Positions 7,929-18,105 of a stretch of DNA of 64,000 bases are shown in pieces (the stretch's first letter is position 1; each line of letters opens with the position of its first letter). A model generated the notes under the pieces. The model saw only the letters and a list, made by a program, of their open reading frames with translations, had not been told where the DNA came from and did no database searches. The DNA lies in NCBI GenBank assembly GCA_003278845.1, contig QCCX01000002.1, forward strand, positions 1-64,000, written 5' to 3'. Position numbers and translations under genes: made by a program. This stretch comes from Prochlorococcus sp. AG-347-O22 (lineage in GTDB: Bacteria; Cyanobacteriota; Cyanobacteriia; PCC-6307; Cyanobiaceae).

Positions 7929-10370
7929 ATGGATAAGAAAAACTTCACTTCCATCTCGCTTCAAGAAGAAATGCAACGTTCTTATTTGGAGTATGCAATG
8001 AGCGTAATAGTTGGACGCGCTTTGCCTGACGCAAGAGACGGTCTTAAACCTGTACAAAGAAGAATCATATTTGCGATGTACGAATTAGGTTTAACACCTG
8101 ATAAACCATTTAGAAAGTGTGCAAGAGTTGTTGGAGATGTACTTGGTAAGTATCATCCTCACGGAGATCAAGCAGTATATGATGCATTAGTAAAGCTTGT
8201 ACAAAATTTCTCTACTAAATATCCTACCCTTGACGGCCATGGAAATTTTGGATCTGTGGATAATGATCCGCCGGCAGCAATGAGATATACTGAGACCAGA
8301 TTAGCTCCAATAGCACATAAGGGATTTCTTGAAGAAATCGGATCAGAAACAGTAAACTTTTCAAATAACTTTGACGGTTCTCAAAAAGAACCAGACGTGC
8401 TTCCAGCCCAACTTCCATTTTTATTATTGAACGGCTCATCAGGTATTGCTGTTGGCATGGCAACAAATATTCCGCCTCACAACCTAGGCGAAATTGTAGA
8501 TGGTTTAGTTGCTCTAGTAAAAAATAAAGAAATAAGTGAAAAAAAACTTTCTAACATTATCAAAGGACCTGATTTTCCTACAGGCGGAGAATTAATTTAT
8601 AGTAGAGCAATAGAAGAACTTTATGAAACTGGCAAAGGATCAATAACGATAAGAGGAGTTGTAAATTCGGAAGAGGTAAATTTAGGCAAAGGTAAACACA
8701 AAAAGAATGCACTAATCATTACGGAACTTCCTTACCAAATTAATAAAGCAGGGTGGATTGAAAAACTCGCAGAACTTGTAAATTCAGGGAAGATTAATGG
8801 GATTTCTGATATTAGAGATGAGAGCGACAGAGACGGAATGAGGATTGTAATAGAATTAAAAAAAGATTCTAATTCTGAACTTGTTATTTCTAATTTGTAT
8901 AAAAAAACAACTCTCCAAACAAACTTTGGCGCAATATTCTTAGCTTTAGTAAAAGGCAAACCTGTACAACTAAATCTAAAAAAATATCTTAACTATTTTC
9001 TTGAATTTAGGGAAGAAACAATTAGAAAAAGAACTTTTTATTTCCTAAAAAACACTCTTGATAAACTAGAGATATCAGAAGGGTTATCTAAAGCTACAAA
9101 AAACATAAAAAAAGTTATCGCAATTATTGAAGAATCAGAAAATTCTGTGCAAGCAAAATCAAAATTAATAGAAAATTTTTTCTTAAGTGAAAAACAGGCA
9201 AATTCAGTTTTGGATATGCCACTAAAAAAATTAACAAATCTTGAAAAAAATCAAATTGATAGCGATATAAAAAATTTAAAAGAAAAAAAGAATTATTTTC
9301 AAAAATTATTGAATGAAAGAGAATTATTACTTGAATTACTTATAGAAGAATTATTAATATTAAAGAAAAAATACAATGTTATACGTAAAACAAAAATAAT
9401 TAAAAATATAAATCAACATGAAGAATTAGAAACGCTTAATAATCAGATATTAGAAGACTTTATAAATAAAAAAACAAAATTATACGTAGACAATAGACTT
9501 TATTTAAAAAGAATGATTTTAGGTAATTACAAGAAATCATTTGAGGTTGTAAATAAAATTATAGATAATAAAAATATTCAAAAATTTATATGTAATATTG
9601 AAAAAAATATAAAAATAATTGGAATCACAAATACGGGAAAAGTATTTCCCATTGATTGGGAATCAAGTATTAATAAAGACTATAAATTAGATAATAAAAT
9701 TCTAGGAAATATTCATCCTAGTGAAATAATAAATTTTCATTCAATTAAAAAAGAAACTAAAAATTATTTATGCATATTAAATTCAGACGGAAGATTTAAA
9801 AAAGTTTTATTTGATGAAGATATGATTAAAAGCAATAGATCTTTCACTATTTCAAAATTAAAAAATAATTTAAAAACAATTGATTCTTTTATTTCTGATG
9901 AAAGCAAGGATTTAATAATATTAACCTCGATAGGAAGAATTTTTAAATTTAATTTATCAAATAAATTTTTAACTCCAACTTCTAAACAATCCCAAGGATT
10001 AATAATCGCAAAACTTTTACCATCTGAAAAAATCGTTTCTTGTTGTACATTTAATGATGGAGAAAATATTTTTTTAATATCTAAACAAGGAAAAATCTTT
10101 TGCATAAATAGTAATGAAATTTACTGCTCAAATGAATACAGTTTGGGATATTTGAATGAAAAAACCCAACTTAAAAACGATTACTTCCTCAAAATAATGG
10201 CAAGTAACCATTACCTTGATATTGAAACTAATAAAAATAAATCTGCAAGATTAGACCTAAATAAATTAAATTTCAAATCCAATAAATCAAATTTTTTAAT
10301 TGATTTTTTAAAATTAGATAATGATGAATACCTTGAAAATTGTTTCCGACTTAAAAACTTTCTCGACTAA
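7929..10370 (+). CDS. type IIA topoisomerase A subunit (GyrA/ParC-like)
   Basis: This is the DNA-cleaving A subunit of a gyrase or topoisomerase IV, working with a GyrB/ParE ATPase to pass duplexes through a double-strand break. The N-terminal 500 residues are well conserved: [15 protein letters not shown] (31-45), KYHPHGD (74-80) and the catalytic tyrosine in [10 protein letters not shown] (Tyr120). The C-terminal part (from about residue 520) looks like a degenerate beta-pinwheel with motifs such as GITNTGKVF and LTSIGRIF. I do not find the QRRGGKG 'GyrA box' needed for wrapping and negative supercoiling. Base composition falls from about 50 % G+C (line at 7981) to about 22 % (line at 9481). 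GyrA paralogue or ParC-like remains open. Its stop overlaps purF's by four bases. Confidence 0.9.
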   Translation: MDKKNFTSISLQEEMQRSYLEYAMSVIVGRALPDARDGLKPVQRRIIFAMYELGLTPDKPFRKCARVVGDVLGKYHPHGDQAVYDALVKLVQNFSTKYPTLDGHGNFGSVDNDPPAAMRYTETRLAPIAHKGFLEEIGSETVNFSNNFDGSQKEPDVLPAQLPFLLLNGSSGIAVGMATNIPPHNLGEIVDGLVALVKNKEISEKKLSNIIKGPDFPTGGELIYSRAIEELYETGKGSITIRGVVNSEEVNLGKGKHKKNALIITELPYQINKAGWIEKLAELVNSGKINGISDIRDESDRDGMRIVIELKKDSNSELVISNLYKKTTLQTNFGAIFLALVKGKPVQLNLKKYLNYFLEFREETIRKRTFYFLKNTLDKLEISEGLSKATKNIKKVIAIIEESENSVQAKSKLIENFFLSEKQANSVLDMPLKKLTNLEKNQIDSDIKNLKEKKNYFQKLLNERELLLELLIEELLILKKKYNVIRKTKIIKNINQHEELETLNNQILEDFINKKTKLYVDNRLYLKRMILGNYKKSFEVVNKIIDNKNIQKFICNIEKNIKIIGITNTGKVFPIDWESSINKDYKLDNKILGNIHPSEIINFHSIKKETKNYLCILNSDGRFKKVLFDEDMIKSNRSFTISKLKNNLKTIDSFISDESKDLIILTSIGRIFKFNLSNKFLTPTSKQSQGLIIAKLLPSEKIVSCCTFNDGENIFLISKQGKIFCINSNEIYCSNEYSLGYLNEKTQLKNDYFLKIMASNHYLDIETNKNKSARLDLNKLNFKSNKSNFLIDFLKLDNDEYLENCFRLKNFLD

Positions 10371-11827
10371 GATTTATATTCATTTTCAACCCAATTTAAG
10401 TATTCTTGATTTACTGTTCCAGTTACATAATCACCAGTAAAACAACTCATCTCTAAACCTTTAATAGGAGAATCACCAATTATAGATTTACGCAAACTTT
10501 CAACACTTTGATAAACAAGGTTATCAATTTCAAGTTTATCAGCGATTTCACTTATAGTCCTATTGTGAGCTATTAATTCATCTCTATTAGGCATATTAAT
10601 TCCATAAACATGAGGATAACGAACAGGAGGAGCTGCTGATGTAAAAAAAACTTTATTTGCTCCTGCATCTTTAGCCATCTGGACAATTTCTTTTGAAGTA
10701 GTACCTCTTACTATCGAGTCGTCAACAATTAATACATTTTTATTTTTAAACTCTGCACTCATGGCATTTAATTTTTGCCTTACAGATTTCTTACGTTTCT
10801 GCTGACCAGGCATTATGAATGTTCTGCCAACATATCTATTTTTAAAAAACCCTTCTCTATATTCTATCCCTAACTGTCTTGCAACTTGCATTGCCGCAGG
10901 CCGAGAAGAATCAGGAATAGGCATAACTACATCAATATCTCCAGAATTGATTGTTTCTTTTATTGTTTCTGCTAAATAATCTCCCATCTTTAAACGAGCT
11001 TTATAGACGGAAATTCCATTCATAATTGAATCTGGCCTAGCTAAGTAAACATATTCAAAAGCACAGGGAAATAACATTGGATTTTCAGAACATTGCATAG
11101 AGTAAAACTCCCCATCAAGATTTATAAAAACAGCTTCTCCTGGATCTACATCTCTCACTACTTCATAATCATTATTCTCAAGTACTAAAGATTCGCTTGC
11201 AATCATCCATTCTTCTTTTTTTGTGGTTAATGAAAGTCTTTTCCCTATGACTAAAGGCCTTATACCAAAAGGATCTCTAAATGCTAATAAACCATGTCCT
11301 GAAATTAACGCAATTGAAGCATATGACCCCTGAATTCTTTTATGTAGAGATTTGACCGCATTAAAAATAATATCAGGTTCTAATTCTTGATTATGAATTT
11401 GTTCTTGTAATTCTGTCGCAAATACATTTAATAACATTTCAGTATCACTTGAAGAATTCGTATGACGCTTATCGACATTAAATAACTGTTTTTCTAAATC
11501 TCTGGTATTAGTCAAATTTCCATTATGTATCAAAACAATTCCGTAAGGAGCATTAACATAAAAAGGCTGTGCTTCTTCTACACTTTCTGCTGATCCCTTT
11601 GTTGCATACCTAACATGACCTAATCCAATTTTGCCAATTAAATTCCTCATATCTCTAGTTCTATAAGCAGTATTAACCTGACCTTTAACCTTATGTATAT
11701 GAAAAATAGTATTTTCCATTGTTGCTATTCCTGTTGAGTCTTGACCTCTATGCTGCAAAAGCAAAAGACTATCATAAATTTGTTGATTTACATCATTTGA
11801 AGAAACGATTCCAACTATTCCGCACAT
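10367..11827 (-). CDS. purF: amidophosphoribosyltransferase
   Basis: PurF carries out the committed step of purine synthesis, making phosphoribosylamine from PRPP and glutamine. The protein begins Met-Cys-Gly-Ile-Val, so Cys2 becomes the N-terminal nucleophile once the methionine is removed; there is no propeptide. The Ntn glutaminase domain covers about residues 2-230 ([30 protein letters not shown]). The phosphoribosyltransferase domain carries the PRPP loop [14 protein letters not shown] at 365-378. The 486-residue length is typical. purL lies just upstream (47-base gap), so the pair forms a purine operon behind dnaN. The stop codons of purF and the convergent GyrA-like gene overlap. Confidence 0.98.
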   Translation of the reverse strand: MCGIVGIVSSNDVNQQIYDSLLLLQHRGQDSTGIATMENTIFHIHKVKGQVNTAYRTRDMRNLIGKIGLGHVRYATKGSAESVEEAQPFYVNAPYGIVLIHNGNLTNTRDLEKQLFNVDKRHTNSSSDTEMLLNVFATELQEQIHNQELEPDIIFNAVKSLHKRIQGSYASIALISGHGLLAFRDPFGIRPLVIGKRLSLTTKKEEWMIASESLVLENNDYEVVRDVDPGEAVFINLDGEFYSMQCSENPMLFPCAFEYVYLARPDSIMNGISVYKARLKMGDYLAETIKETINSGDIDVVMPIPDSSRPAAMQVARQLGIEYREGFFKNRYVGRTFIMPGQQKRKKSVRQKLNAMSAEFKNKNVLIVDDSIVRGTTSKEIVQMAKDAGANKVFFTSAAPPVRYPHVYGINMPNRDELIAHNRTISEIADKLEIDNLVYQSVESLRKSIIGDSPIKGLEMSCFTGDYVTGTVNQEYLNWVENEYKS

Positions 11828-11874
11828 AATTTAATATCTTAAGATAGTTAATACTTGAGAAATGTTTTTCATAT

Positions 11875-14214
11875 TTAAAAGTAATCTGAAATACTATTAT
11901 TAAATTTTTCGGTTAATTCCTCAACCCTAATATTGCAAATGTTTTTTTCGTTGATTTTTATCTTGAGCATGTCACTAGATACGTATCCTATTTTTTTTAC
12001 ATAAACACTTGATGGGAAATTTATTTGATTTTGTTTTAAATAATTAAACCATTCATTTTGTTTCCTTTTACTAATTGAAAAAATTATTCTTGACCCGCCT
12101 TCGGCAAACAATAAATTATCAACTCTATTTAAATCTTTCTCTAATTCTATAGTTGCACCCATTGCGGAAAGAATGCAAGACTCTGCTAAAGCTATAGCTA
12201 AACCTCCGTCGCTTATATCGTGAGAAGAAACTACAAGACTGTTTAAAATCGCATTTCTTAAAAAACTCTGGCAAAACTTCTCATCCAACAAATCTATTTT
12301 TGGAGGCCGACCTGTAATTTCTCCATGAAAATATTCCAAATAAGAACTAGCAGCAATTTTTGTTTCTGATTTGGAAGAACCAATTAACCAAATTTGATCT
12401 TCAATATTTTTCCATTCACTACTTATAGCTTTTTCTACATTATCTATCTTTCCAACCATTCCAATAACAGGAGTAGGGCTAATGGGAGTAATTAGATTAT
12501 CTTTGTTTTTTGATTCATTATATAAAGAAACATTACCTCCTGTAACAGGGGTTTCTAAAGCTTTACAGGCTTCAGCAATTCCATTACATGAAGATGAGAG
12601 TTGCCAATATCCTATTTCATTCTCAGGGGAAGAAAAATTTAAATTATTTGTAATTGCTACTGGTTCAGCACCAACACAACTAACATTTCTAGCGGACTCT
12701 GCAACGGCAGCAATAGATCCTCTAAAAGGATCAAGCGCAACCCATCTACTATTGCAATCAACTGAAGCAGCGATACCAGAAAATACTTTGCTTTTATTTT
12801 TTTTATTTTGTTCCCTTAGTCTTACAACAGCTGCATCTGATTTTCCAGGTTTAAAAACTGTATTTGCCTGAACTTGAGAATCATATTGTTTATAAATCCA
12901 TCGTTTAGAAGCTATTGATGGATTAGAGAGTAGTTTTAAGATGATTTCTGAAAAAGAAAAATTCTTATTTTCCTTCAATGAAAATATTTTTTGCTCATAA
13001 ATTCCTGGTAAAGCATTTTCTTTCCATTCCCACTTATTTAAAAGATTATCGGGTGGGTCATTAATCACATTGTGAAAATTGACAGGAGTATCATCAGATA
13101 AGGCAGAAGTAGGTATTTGAGCCACAATTTTACCTTTATGAGAAATAATTACCTCATTAGTTCCTATCACTTCACCAATAACACTGGCATGTAATCCCCA
13201 TTTATTAAATTTTTCAATAAGATCTTTAATTTTTTCTTCTTTAACGACAAACAACATTCTTTCTTGCGATTCAGATAATAAATACTGGTATGAGGACATA
13301 TCATCTTCTCTAGAAGGGACCAAATCTAAATCAATAGATATCCCTAAATTTCCATTTGCGGCCATTTCTGCGCTACTGCATGTTAAACCTGCAGCACCCA
13401 TATCTTGAGCTGCAATTACATCCCCTGTCTTGAAAGCATCCAAACAAGCTTCAATAAGACTTTTCTCAACAAATGGATCACCTACCTGAACAGCAGGTCT
13501 ATCATCCAATGAAGTTGTAGTTAATTCTGAACTAGCAAAACTAGCACCACCAACACCATCTCGGCCAGTTGTATTACCAACATATAACACGGGTGATCCT
13601 ACATTTTTAGCCCCAGAACAAACGATTTCCTTAGTCTCTAAAAGTCCTAAAGCCATAACATTCACTAAAGGATTTCCAGAGTAACTATCATCGAAGTCAA
13701 TTTCACCTCCAACAGTCGGCACACCTACGCAATTCCCATAATGTGAAATACCGGATACAACTCCTCGTAGTAAATCAACATTTGATGATTTATCAAGATT
13801 GCCGAATCTCAATGAATTTAAGACTGCGATTGGCCTAGCTCCCATTGTGAATATATCTCTTAAAATTCCTCCTACACCTGTTGCTGCGCCTTGAAAAGGT
13901 TCAATAGCAGAAGGATGATTATGACTTTCTATTTTAAAAACAAGTTTTTGATTATTTCCAACATCAATAACGCCAGCATTTTCTCCAGGTCCAACTAAAA
14001 CATTTTTACCTTTAGTGGGAAACTTAGATAGTAAAGGTTTTGAATTTCTATAACAACAATGTTCGGACCACATAACGCCAAACATGCCTAATTCCGTTCT
14101 GTTAGGTTTTCTCTTTAATCTTATGCAAATTTCTTCGTAATCTTTAAGTGTTAAATTTTCAACTTGTAGTGCTTCATTAAGATCATATAGATCATTATTT
14201 TCTTTATTTATCAT
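11875..14214 (-). CDS. purL: phosphoribosylformylglycinamidine synthase subunit PurL
   Basis: It is the large catalytic subunit of FGAM synthase (step 4 of purine synthesis), which aminates FGAR using ATP and ammonia delivered by PurQ with PurS. At 779 residues it is the small, Gram-positive/cyanobacterial form, not the 1,300-residue fused enzyme, so purS and purQ must be encoded elsewhere. Landmarks are MWSEHCCYRNSKPLL near residue 50, KIESHNHPSA near 95, GVGGILRDIFTMGARP shortly after, AQDMGAAGL in the middle, and SSHDISDGGLAIALAES in the C-terminal half. It lies three bases after the PRC-barrel-like gene and 47 bases before purF. Confidence 0.98.
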   Translation of the reverse strand: MINKENNDLYDLNEALQVENLTLKDYEEICIRLKRKPNRTELGMFGVMWSEHCCYRNSKPLLSKFPTKGKNVLVGPGENAGVIDVGNNQKLVFKIESHNHPSAIEPFQGAATGVGGILRDIFTMGARPIAVLNSLRFGNLDKSSNVDLLRGVVSGISHYGNCVGVPTVGGEIDFDDSYSGNPLVNVMALGLLETKEIVCSGAKNVGSPVLYVGNTTGRDGVGGASFASSELTTTSLDDRPAVQVGDPFVEKSLIEACLDAFKTGDVIAAQDMGAAGLTCSSAEMAANGNLGISIDLDLVPSREDDMSSYQYLLSESQERMLFVVKEEKIKDLIEKFNKWGLHASVIGEVIGTNEVIISHKGKIVAQIPTSALSDDTPVNFHNVINDPPDNLLNKWEWKENALPGIYEQKIFSLKENKNFSFSEIILKLLSNPSIASKRWIYKQYDSQVQANTVFKPGKSDAAVVRLREQNKKNKSKVFSGIAASVDCNSRWVALDPFRGSIAAVAESARNVSCVGAEPVAITNNLNFSSPENEIGYWQLSSSCNGIAEACKALETPVTGGNVSLYNESKNKDNLITPISPTPVIGMVGKIDNVEKAISSEWKNIEDQIWLIGSSKSETKIAASSYLEYFHGEITGRPPKIDLLDEKFCQSFLRNAILNSLVVSSHDISDGGLAIALAESCILSAMGATIELEKDLNRVDNLLFAEGGSRIIFSISKRKQNEWFNYLKQNQINFPSSVYVKKIGYVSSDMLKIKINEKNICNIRVEELTEKFNNSISDYF

Positions 14215-14217
14215 TAT

Positions 14218-14925
14218 TTATATCCAAGGGTCATCTTCTTTCTTTTCACTAGATGGTATAGATGTTCTGTCGTTATTATAAAAACTTTTTTGTTTAAAAT
14301 CTAAGTTTTGGCTAATATCTTCATCTTCTTCAAGCCATTCCTCTAATCTATTAGAGGCAATATTCTTCATATCATCAAATCTATCAAAAATTTTTTTCCC
14401 TTTTTGCATAAATTCATTTTTAATACTTGATTTTATTAAAGATAAATCATCTAAAGAATTACTTTCACAGAATACCAATCCCGGTTGTTGGTCATTGATA
14501 TTATCAATATTTAATTTCCATCTACTAGAACCTGGAATCTTAGGATTAGATCTAGAAACTAAGTAATATTTAATTTTTCCTGTTTTCATTTCAAATAAAA
14601 AATCTGCGATGACTCCTATTTTTGATCCATTTATATTTAAAAGATTAGCTTCTATTAAAGTTGGGAACCTATTTAAAGTTGCCAAATCCGAAATAGCTGG
14701 ATCGCCTTTAACATAAATTTCATTATCTATTATTTGAGTAATTTGATTTAATCGCCAAACATTTCTTTTTAAATCAAAATTTGAAGGACGAGAGTACCAT
14801 CCCAGAATCCGGTGAACTGGAGGATGCATCCAAACATTTTCACCATTTCCATAATTAAGGACCTTATTACCCTTAACACTATAATTTAATAATTCACTTA
14901 ATAAAATTTCTTTAGGTAATTTCAA
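14218..14925 (-). CDS. conserved cyanobacterial protein, possible PRC-barrel
   Basis: This 235-residue protein is one I recognise as the usual neighbour of dnaN in marine picocyanobacteria. Its central region, about residues 60-130 (ATLNRFPTLIEANLLNINGSKIG followed by FEMKTGKIKYYLVSR, in two blocks), has the look of a PRC-barrel: a short beta barrel seen in ribosome-maturation and photosynthetic proteins. The C-terminal 60 residues are acidic and low in complexity (EEWLEEDED, SSEKKEDDPW). There is no signal peptide or membrane segment. It lies one base from dnaN and three bases from purL, so it is surely co-transcribed with them. The biochemical role is unknown, and the domain assignment is tentative. 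Confidence 0.75.
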   Translation of the reverse strand: MKLPKEILLSELLNYSVKGNKVLNYGNGENVWMHPPVHRILGWYSRPSNFDLKRNVWRLNQITQIIDNEIYVKGDPAISDLATLNRFPTLIEANLLNINGSKIGVIADFLFEMKTGKIKYYLVSRSNPKIPGSSRWKLNIDNINDQQPGLVFCESNSLDDLSLIKSSIKNEFMQKGKKIFDRFDDMKNIASNRLEEWLEEDEDISQNLDFKQKSFYNNDRTSIPSSEKKEDDPWI

Positions 14926-14926
14926 A

Positions 14927-16084
14927 TTAAGAACGAACCTGCACAGGCATAACTAGATAAGTAAAAGAATTAAGATTATCTTCTGGCACAAAAACAGCTG
15001 GAGTAGTTGCAATATTACACTTTAAAAGTACATTTTCAGAAGCAATAACTTTTAAACCTTCTAACAAATATCTTACGTTAAATGCAATATCAAAATTTTC
15101 TCCAGAATAAGAAACAGGTATTGATTCATTTGCATTTCCAATATCTTGAGCATCTGCGCTGATTGAAGCTAAATCTGTATCATCTAATTTAATCTTTACA
15201 ACACTACTTTGCTGATCAGCCAAAACAGCAATTCTTTCTAATGAATTAATTAATTTTTTTGTATTAAAATTAAGAATTTTAGAAAAAGAATCAGGAATTA
15301 ATTGCGAATAATTAGGATAATTACCTTCTAAAGTTCTTGTAGTAATTATTTGATTCGATGATATAAATACTACTTGACCTTTGTCATAGAAAAGCTTAAT
15401 TGAATTTTCCGAGCTTCTCAAAGATACTAGTTTTTCAATTTCTCTTAATGATCTAGTTGGGATGGTTACCGATAAATCATCAACATTTGAAGATGATTTT
15501 TCTTTATTTTCAATATGTTCTTCAGTACCAATTAGGGCAACAGCCAATCTATGGCCATCTGTAGAAGCAGACTCTAAATAATTTGGTTTGAAAGTAAAAT
15601 TGACACCTGTGAGTAGTTGCTTTGAATCATCATTACTACTGGCAAAAATGGTAGATTTTAAAGCCTTTAAAAAAGAACTAGGATCAATATTCAAAGAAGT
15701 ACCGCTTTCAACAAATGGCAAATTAGGATATTCGTCAGAGGGGATCCCTTTTAGATTAAAAGAACCTCTATCACTTTTTATTAGGATATTTTCTGAATTC
15801 TCATCTACTTCTAGAGAAACAGGAGTTTCATTAGGAAGCTTAATTACTATTTCGGATAAAAGTTTTGAAGGTATAGTAATAGCTCCACTATTTTTGACAG
15901 TTCCATCAAAAGAAGTTTGAATTCCTAAATTTAAGTCAAATCCTGTAACGCTAATTTTATTTGTTCCTTCGTCAGCTGTTAAAAGTATGTTTGCAAGAAT
16001 TGGATGGGTTGGCCTTGAAGCAACTGCCTTGCTTACTAGTTGTATAGCATTATTTAATTCATTTTGGTTACAAATAATTTCCAT
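14927..16084 (-). CDS. dnaN: DNA polymerase III beta sliding clamp
   Basis: The beta clamp encircles DNA as a dimer and tethers the replicative polymerase and many repair proteins. The 385 residues carry the three-domain clamp pattern: MEIICNQNELNNAIQLVSKAV at the start, then THPILANILL, DGHRLAVAL near residue 180 and the C-terminal YLVMPVQVR. This tail is the family's MPVR-type hydrophobic-cleft end. The ATG at 16084 directly precedes the conserved N-terminus. The gene opens a minus-strand operon (dnaN, PRC-barrel-like gene, purL, purF), and its upstream side is the candidate origin region. dnaA is not next to it, which is normal in picocyanobacteria. Confidence 0.98.
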   Translation of the reverse strand: MEIICNQNELNNAIQLVSKAVASRPTHPILANILLTADEGTNKISVTGFDLNLGIQTSFDGTVKNSGAITIPSKLLSEIVIKLPNETPVSLEVDENSENILIKSDRGSFNLKGIPSDEYPNLPFVESGTSLNIDPSSFLKALKSTIFASSNDDSKQLLTGVNFTFKPNYLESASTDGHRLAVALIGTEEHIENKEKSSSNVDDLSVTIPTRSLREIEKLVSLRSSENSIKLFYDKGQVVFISSNQIITTRTLEGNYPNYSQLIPDSFSKILNFNTKKLINSLERIAVLADQQSSVVKIKLDDTDLASISADAQDIGNANESIPVSYSGENFDIAFNVRYLLEGLKVIASENVLLKCNIATTPAVFVPEDNLNSFTYLVMPVQVRS

Positions 16085-16422
16085 CAGAATTTGGAACTTT
16101 TTACAAATACAATATACTTTTTTCGTAAATTAAATTCAATAAATTTATTTTTTACTTTTTCTCTAATATAAAAATAAATAATAAAATAAAAAATTTAGTA
16201 GTAGTAGTTTTTGTGGGAAATGTGGAATTCTTCATTTAAACAGCTTGTTTATTTAGTTTACGAAGAAAAGAATATGTGTAAAAAAATTTTTATTTGTTGA
16301 ATATTTTTTACTTTTTTCGAAAATTTTAAATTTATTCAACAAATAGAAGTTCTTATTATGTACTTTTCAACAAATTAGGTTTGTTTTTAATTGATTTCCA
16401 CAGACACTATTTTTTTTGGATT
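16085..16422. other. oriC: candidate chromosomal replication origin (dnaN-thrC gap)
   Basis: This 338-base gap has no gene and is extremely A+T-rich. It contains near-matches to the cyanobacterial DnaA box TTTTCCACA: 16212-16220 (minus, one mismatch), 16221-16229 (minus, two mismatches, directly adjacent), 16275-16283 (minus, one mismatch) and 16394-16402 (plus, one mismatch). It also contains a 13-base perfect inverted repeat. Base preferences of coding strands switch across this point: plus-strand genes to the left are A/C-rich and those to the right T/G-rich, as expected at an origin. The dnaN promoter must also lie here. None of this has been tested by a computed skew. Confidence 0.6.
16291..16345. 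repeat. 13-base inverted repeat in the origin region, with a third partial copy
   Basis: 16291-16303 (TATTTGTTGAATA) and 16333-16345 are exact reverse complements, with a 29-base A+T-rich spacer holding a short TTTTCGAAAA palindrome (16315-16324). A third, shorter copy of the TTCAACAAAT core lies at 16366-16375. Such clustered repeats fit a protein-binding origin element or the dnaN/thrC regulatory region. Confidence 0.7.
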
Positions 16423-17526
16423 TTAATATCCCAAGATTTTAGTTATATTTTTTAATGAAGGTTCAATATTTTTCCTAAAAATAGCATCGTTGTTTTTTAT
16501 AGCGCAATCTGGATCTTTCAAGCCATTTCCAGTCAGAACACAAACAATAGTCGATTCTTTCTGAATTCTATTTTTATTTTTAATCAGTCCAGCAACTGAT
16601 GCTGCACTGGCAGGTTCACAAAATACTCCCTCTTTGGCGAGAATTTTATAAGCATTGATTATTTCTTCATCTGTAACTGATTGAAAGTCTCCTTTACTCT
16701 CTTTCCTTACTTTTTTTGCTTTTTCTCTATTTACAGGATTTCCAATTCTTATTGCAGTTGCAATTGTTTCTGGATCCTTAACTATTATATTTTTTACTAA
16801 TGGAGCAGAGCCTTCTGACTGAAAACCCATCATTATTGGTAATTTCAAATTTCTTTTTATTTTTGAATATTCTTTAAATCCCATCCAATAGGCAGTTATG
16901 TTTCCTGCATTACCCATTGGAATACAAAGCCAATCAGGAGCATAACCTAAGTCATCAACTATTTCAAAAGCTGCTGTCTTTTGTCCTTGTATTCGATATG
17001 GATTAACAGAATTAACAAGTTCTATAGGATGTTCTGAGGATAAATCTCTAACAATTTCAAGAGCCTTATCAAAGTTTCCATCAATAGATATTATCTCAGC
17101 GCCATACATTAATGCTTGCGCAAGCTTTCCTTGTGCAACAAATCCTTCTGGGATTAATACATAAGGTTTTAATCCTCCTCTCGAGGCATATGCAGCAGCA
17201 GCAGCAGAGGTATTTCCAGTACTTGCACAAATTACTGCTTTACGGCCTTCTTCTTTTGCTTTGCTAATTGCCATAGTCATTCCACGATCTTTAAAAGATC
17301 CTGTTGGATTAAGGCCATCATATTTTAAAAAAATTTTTGTTCCATTTCCAATTAATTTGCTAATTGACTCGCTGAGAATTAGTGGCGTATTTCCTTCATT
17401 TAGGGAAATAATAGGAGTTTTCTTTGTAACTGGAAGATATTGTTTATAAGCTTCTATTAGACCTGGCCATCTTTTTTTTCTGTAATTAATACGAAGTTTA
17501 TTTTTTATTTTATTTAATAACACCAT
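16423..17526 (-). CDS. thrC: threonine synthase
   Basis: This PLP enzyme converts O-phosphohomoserine to threonine. The PLP-binding lysine is Lys79 in [11 protein letters not shown], the classical signature of the ThrC/tryptophan-synthase-beta fold. [19 protein letters not shown] follows near residue 100, and the phosphate-binding [11 protein letters not shown] lies near 205. The 367 residues match the short bacterial (type 2) class. The ATG is followed by a basic leader before [14 protein letters not shown], where homology normally begins. It ends just before the origin region and is transcribed away from the DUF1400 gene, six bases upstream, so ABC1 kinase, DUF1400 protein and ThrC form one run. 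Confidence 0.96.
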   Translation of the reverse strand: MVLLNKIKNKLRINYRKKRWPGLIEAYKQYLPVTKKTPIISLNEGNTPLILSESISKLIGNGTKIFLKYDGLNPTGSFKDRGMTMAISKAKEEGRKAVICASTGNTSAAAAAYASRGGLKPYVLIPEGFVAQGKLAQALMYGAEIISIDGNFDKALEIVRDLSSEHPIELVNSVNPYRIQGQKTAAFEIVDDLGYAPDWLCIPMGNAGNITAYWMGFKEYSKIKRNLKLPIMMGFQSEGSAPLVKNIIVKDPETIATAIRIGNPVNREKAKKVRKESKGDFQSVTDEEIINAYKILAKEGVFCEPASAASVAGLIKNKNRIQKESTIVCVLTGNGLKDPDCAIKNNDAIFRKNIEPSLKNITKILGY

Positions 17527-17532
17527 GGCTGT

Positions 17533-18105
17533 TTAATTTGTTTTGATTTTTTCTAGAGGAGAATTGGTGAAAAAAGTTAATAATTCTGAAATCGATTCTA
17601 CTTTATTCATAACTTTGCTCAAAGCGCTGACATCTAAAATTACAGTTTTAGTTGGATATCCTTCAAAAAATTTTACTAGATTTATTTTTCCATTTCCTAG
17701 ATTAATTCCTTGAATTACGCTTGCTCTAAGGGCTAGCATACCTGTTCTTTCATCAGTTGCTTTGGGTGGGTGGATAATAGATGAAAGTCTTGTTAAAAAA
17801 ACATTTCCTATTTCTGAATATACTAGTTTGCTTGCAATGGTAATAGGAACTTCAAAATCTTTGTTTAAAACTTTTCTAATTTCTTTATCGGGAGACCCAG
17901 TTGCTTTCAAAATTTTTTTTAATTGTCTTGTGGATTTACCTTCTTTAGCAAAAGTTTTTAAAGAATTGACTTTAATTGTTCTAGAAAATATGCTATACGT
18001 GATTTTAATTTCTTCAGCAGTATAAGCTTTTGGAACATTAAAAAATACTGGAGAAATTACTAAAATAAAAAATATTTTGAATTTTAAAAATTTACTAAAC
18101 TTCAT
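17533..18105 (-). CDS. exported DUF1400 (alpha/beta-hydrolase N-terminal-like) protein
   Basis: This 190-residue exported protein belongs to the cyanobacterial DUF1400 group, often found as the N-terminal part of alpha/beta hydrolases. A signal peptide is clear: basic MKFSKFLKFK, a hydrophobic core, then a likely cleavage near PKAYTA-EE. The family pattern follows: EIKITYSIFSRTIKVNSLKTF, read here in two halves, then a variable helical segment with LLKA-like residues, and ASKLVYSEIGNVFL. There is no catalytic Ser-Asp-His hydrolase domain after it, so this is a stand-alone DUF1400 unit, probably periplasmic. It follows the ABC1 kinase gene without a gap. Its role is not known. Confidence 0.8.
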   Translation of the reverse strand: MKFSKFLKFKIFFILVISPVFFNVPKAYTAEEIKITYSIFSRTIKVNSLKTFAKEGKSTRQLKKILKATGSPDKEIRKVLNKDFEVPITIASKLVYSEIGNVFLTRLSSIIHPPKATDERTGMLALRASVIQGINLGNGKINLVKFFEGYPTKTVILDVSALSKVMNKVESISELLTFFTNSPLEKIKTN

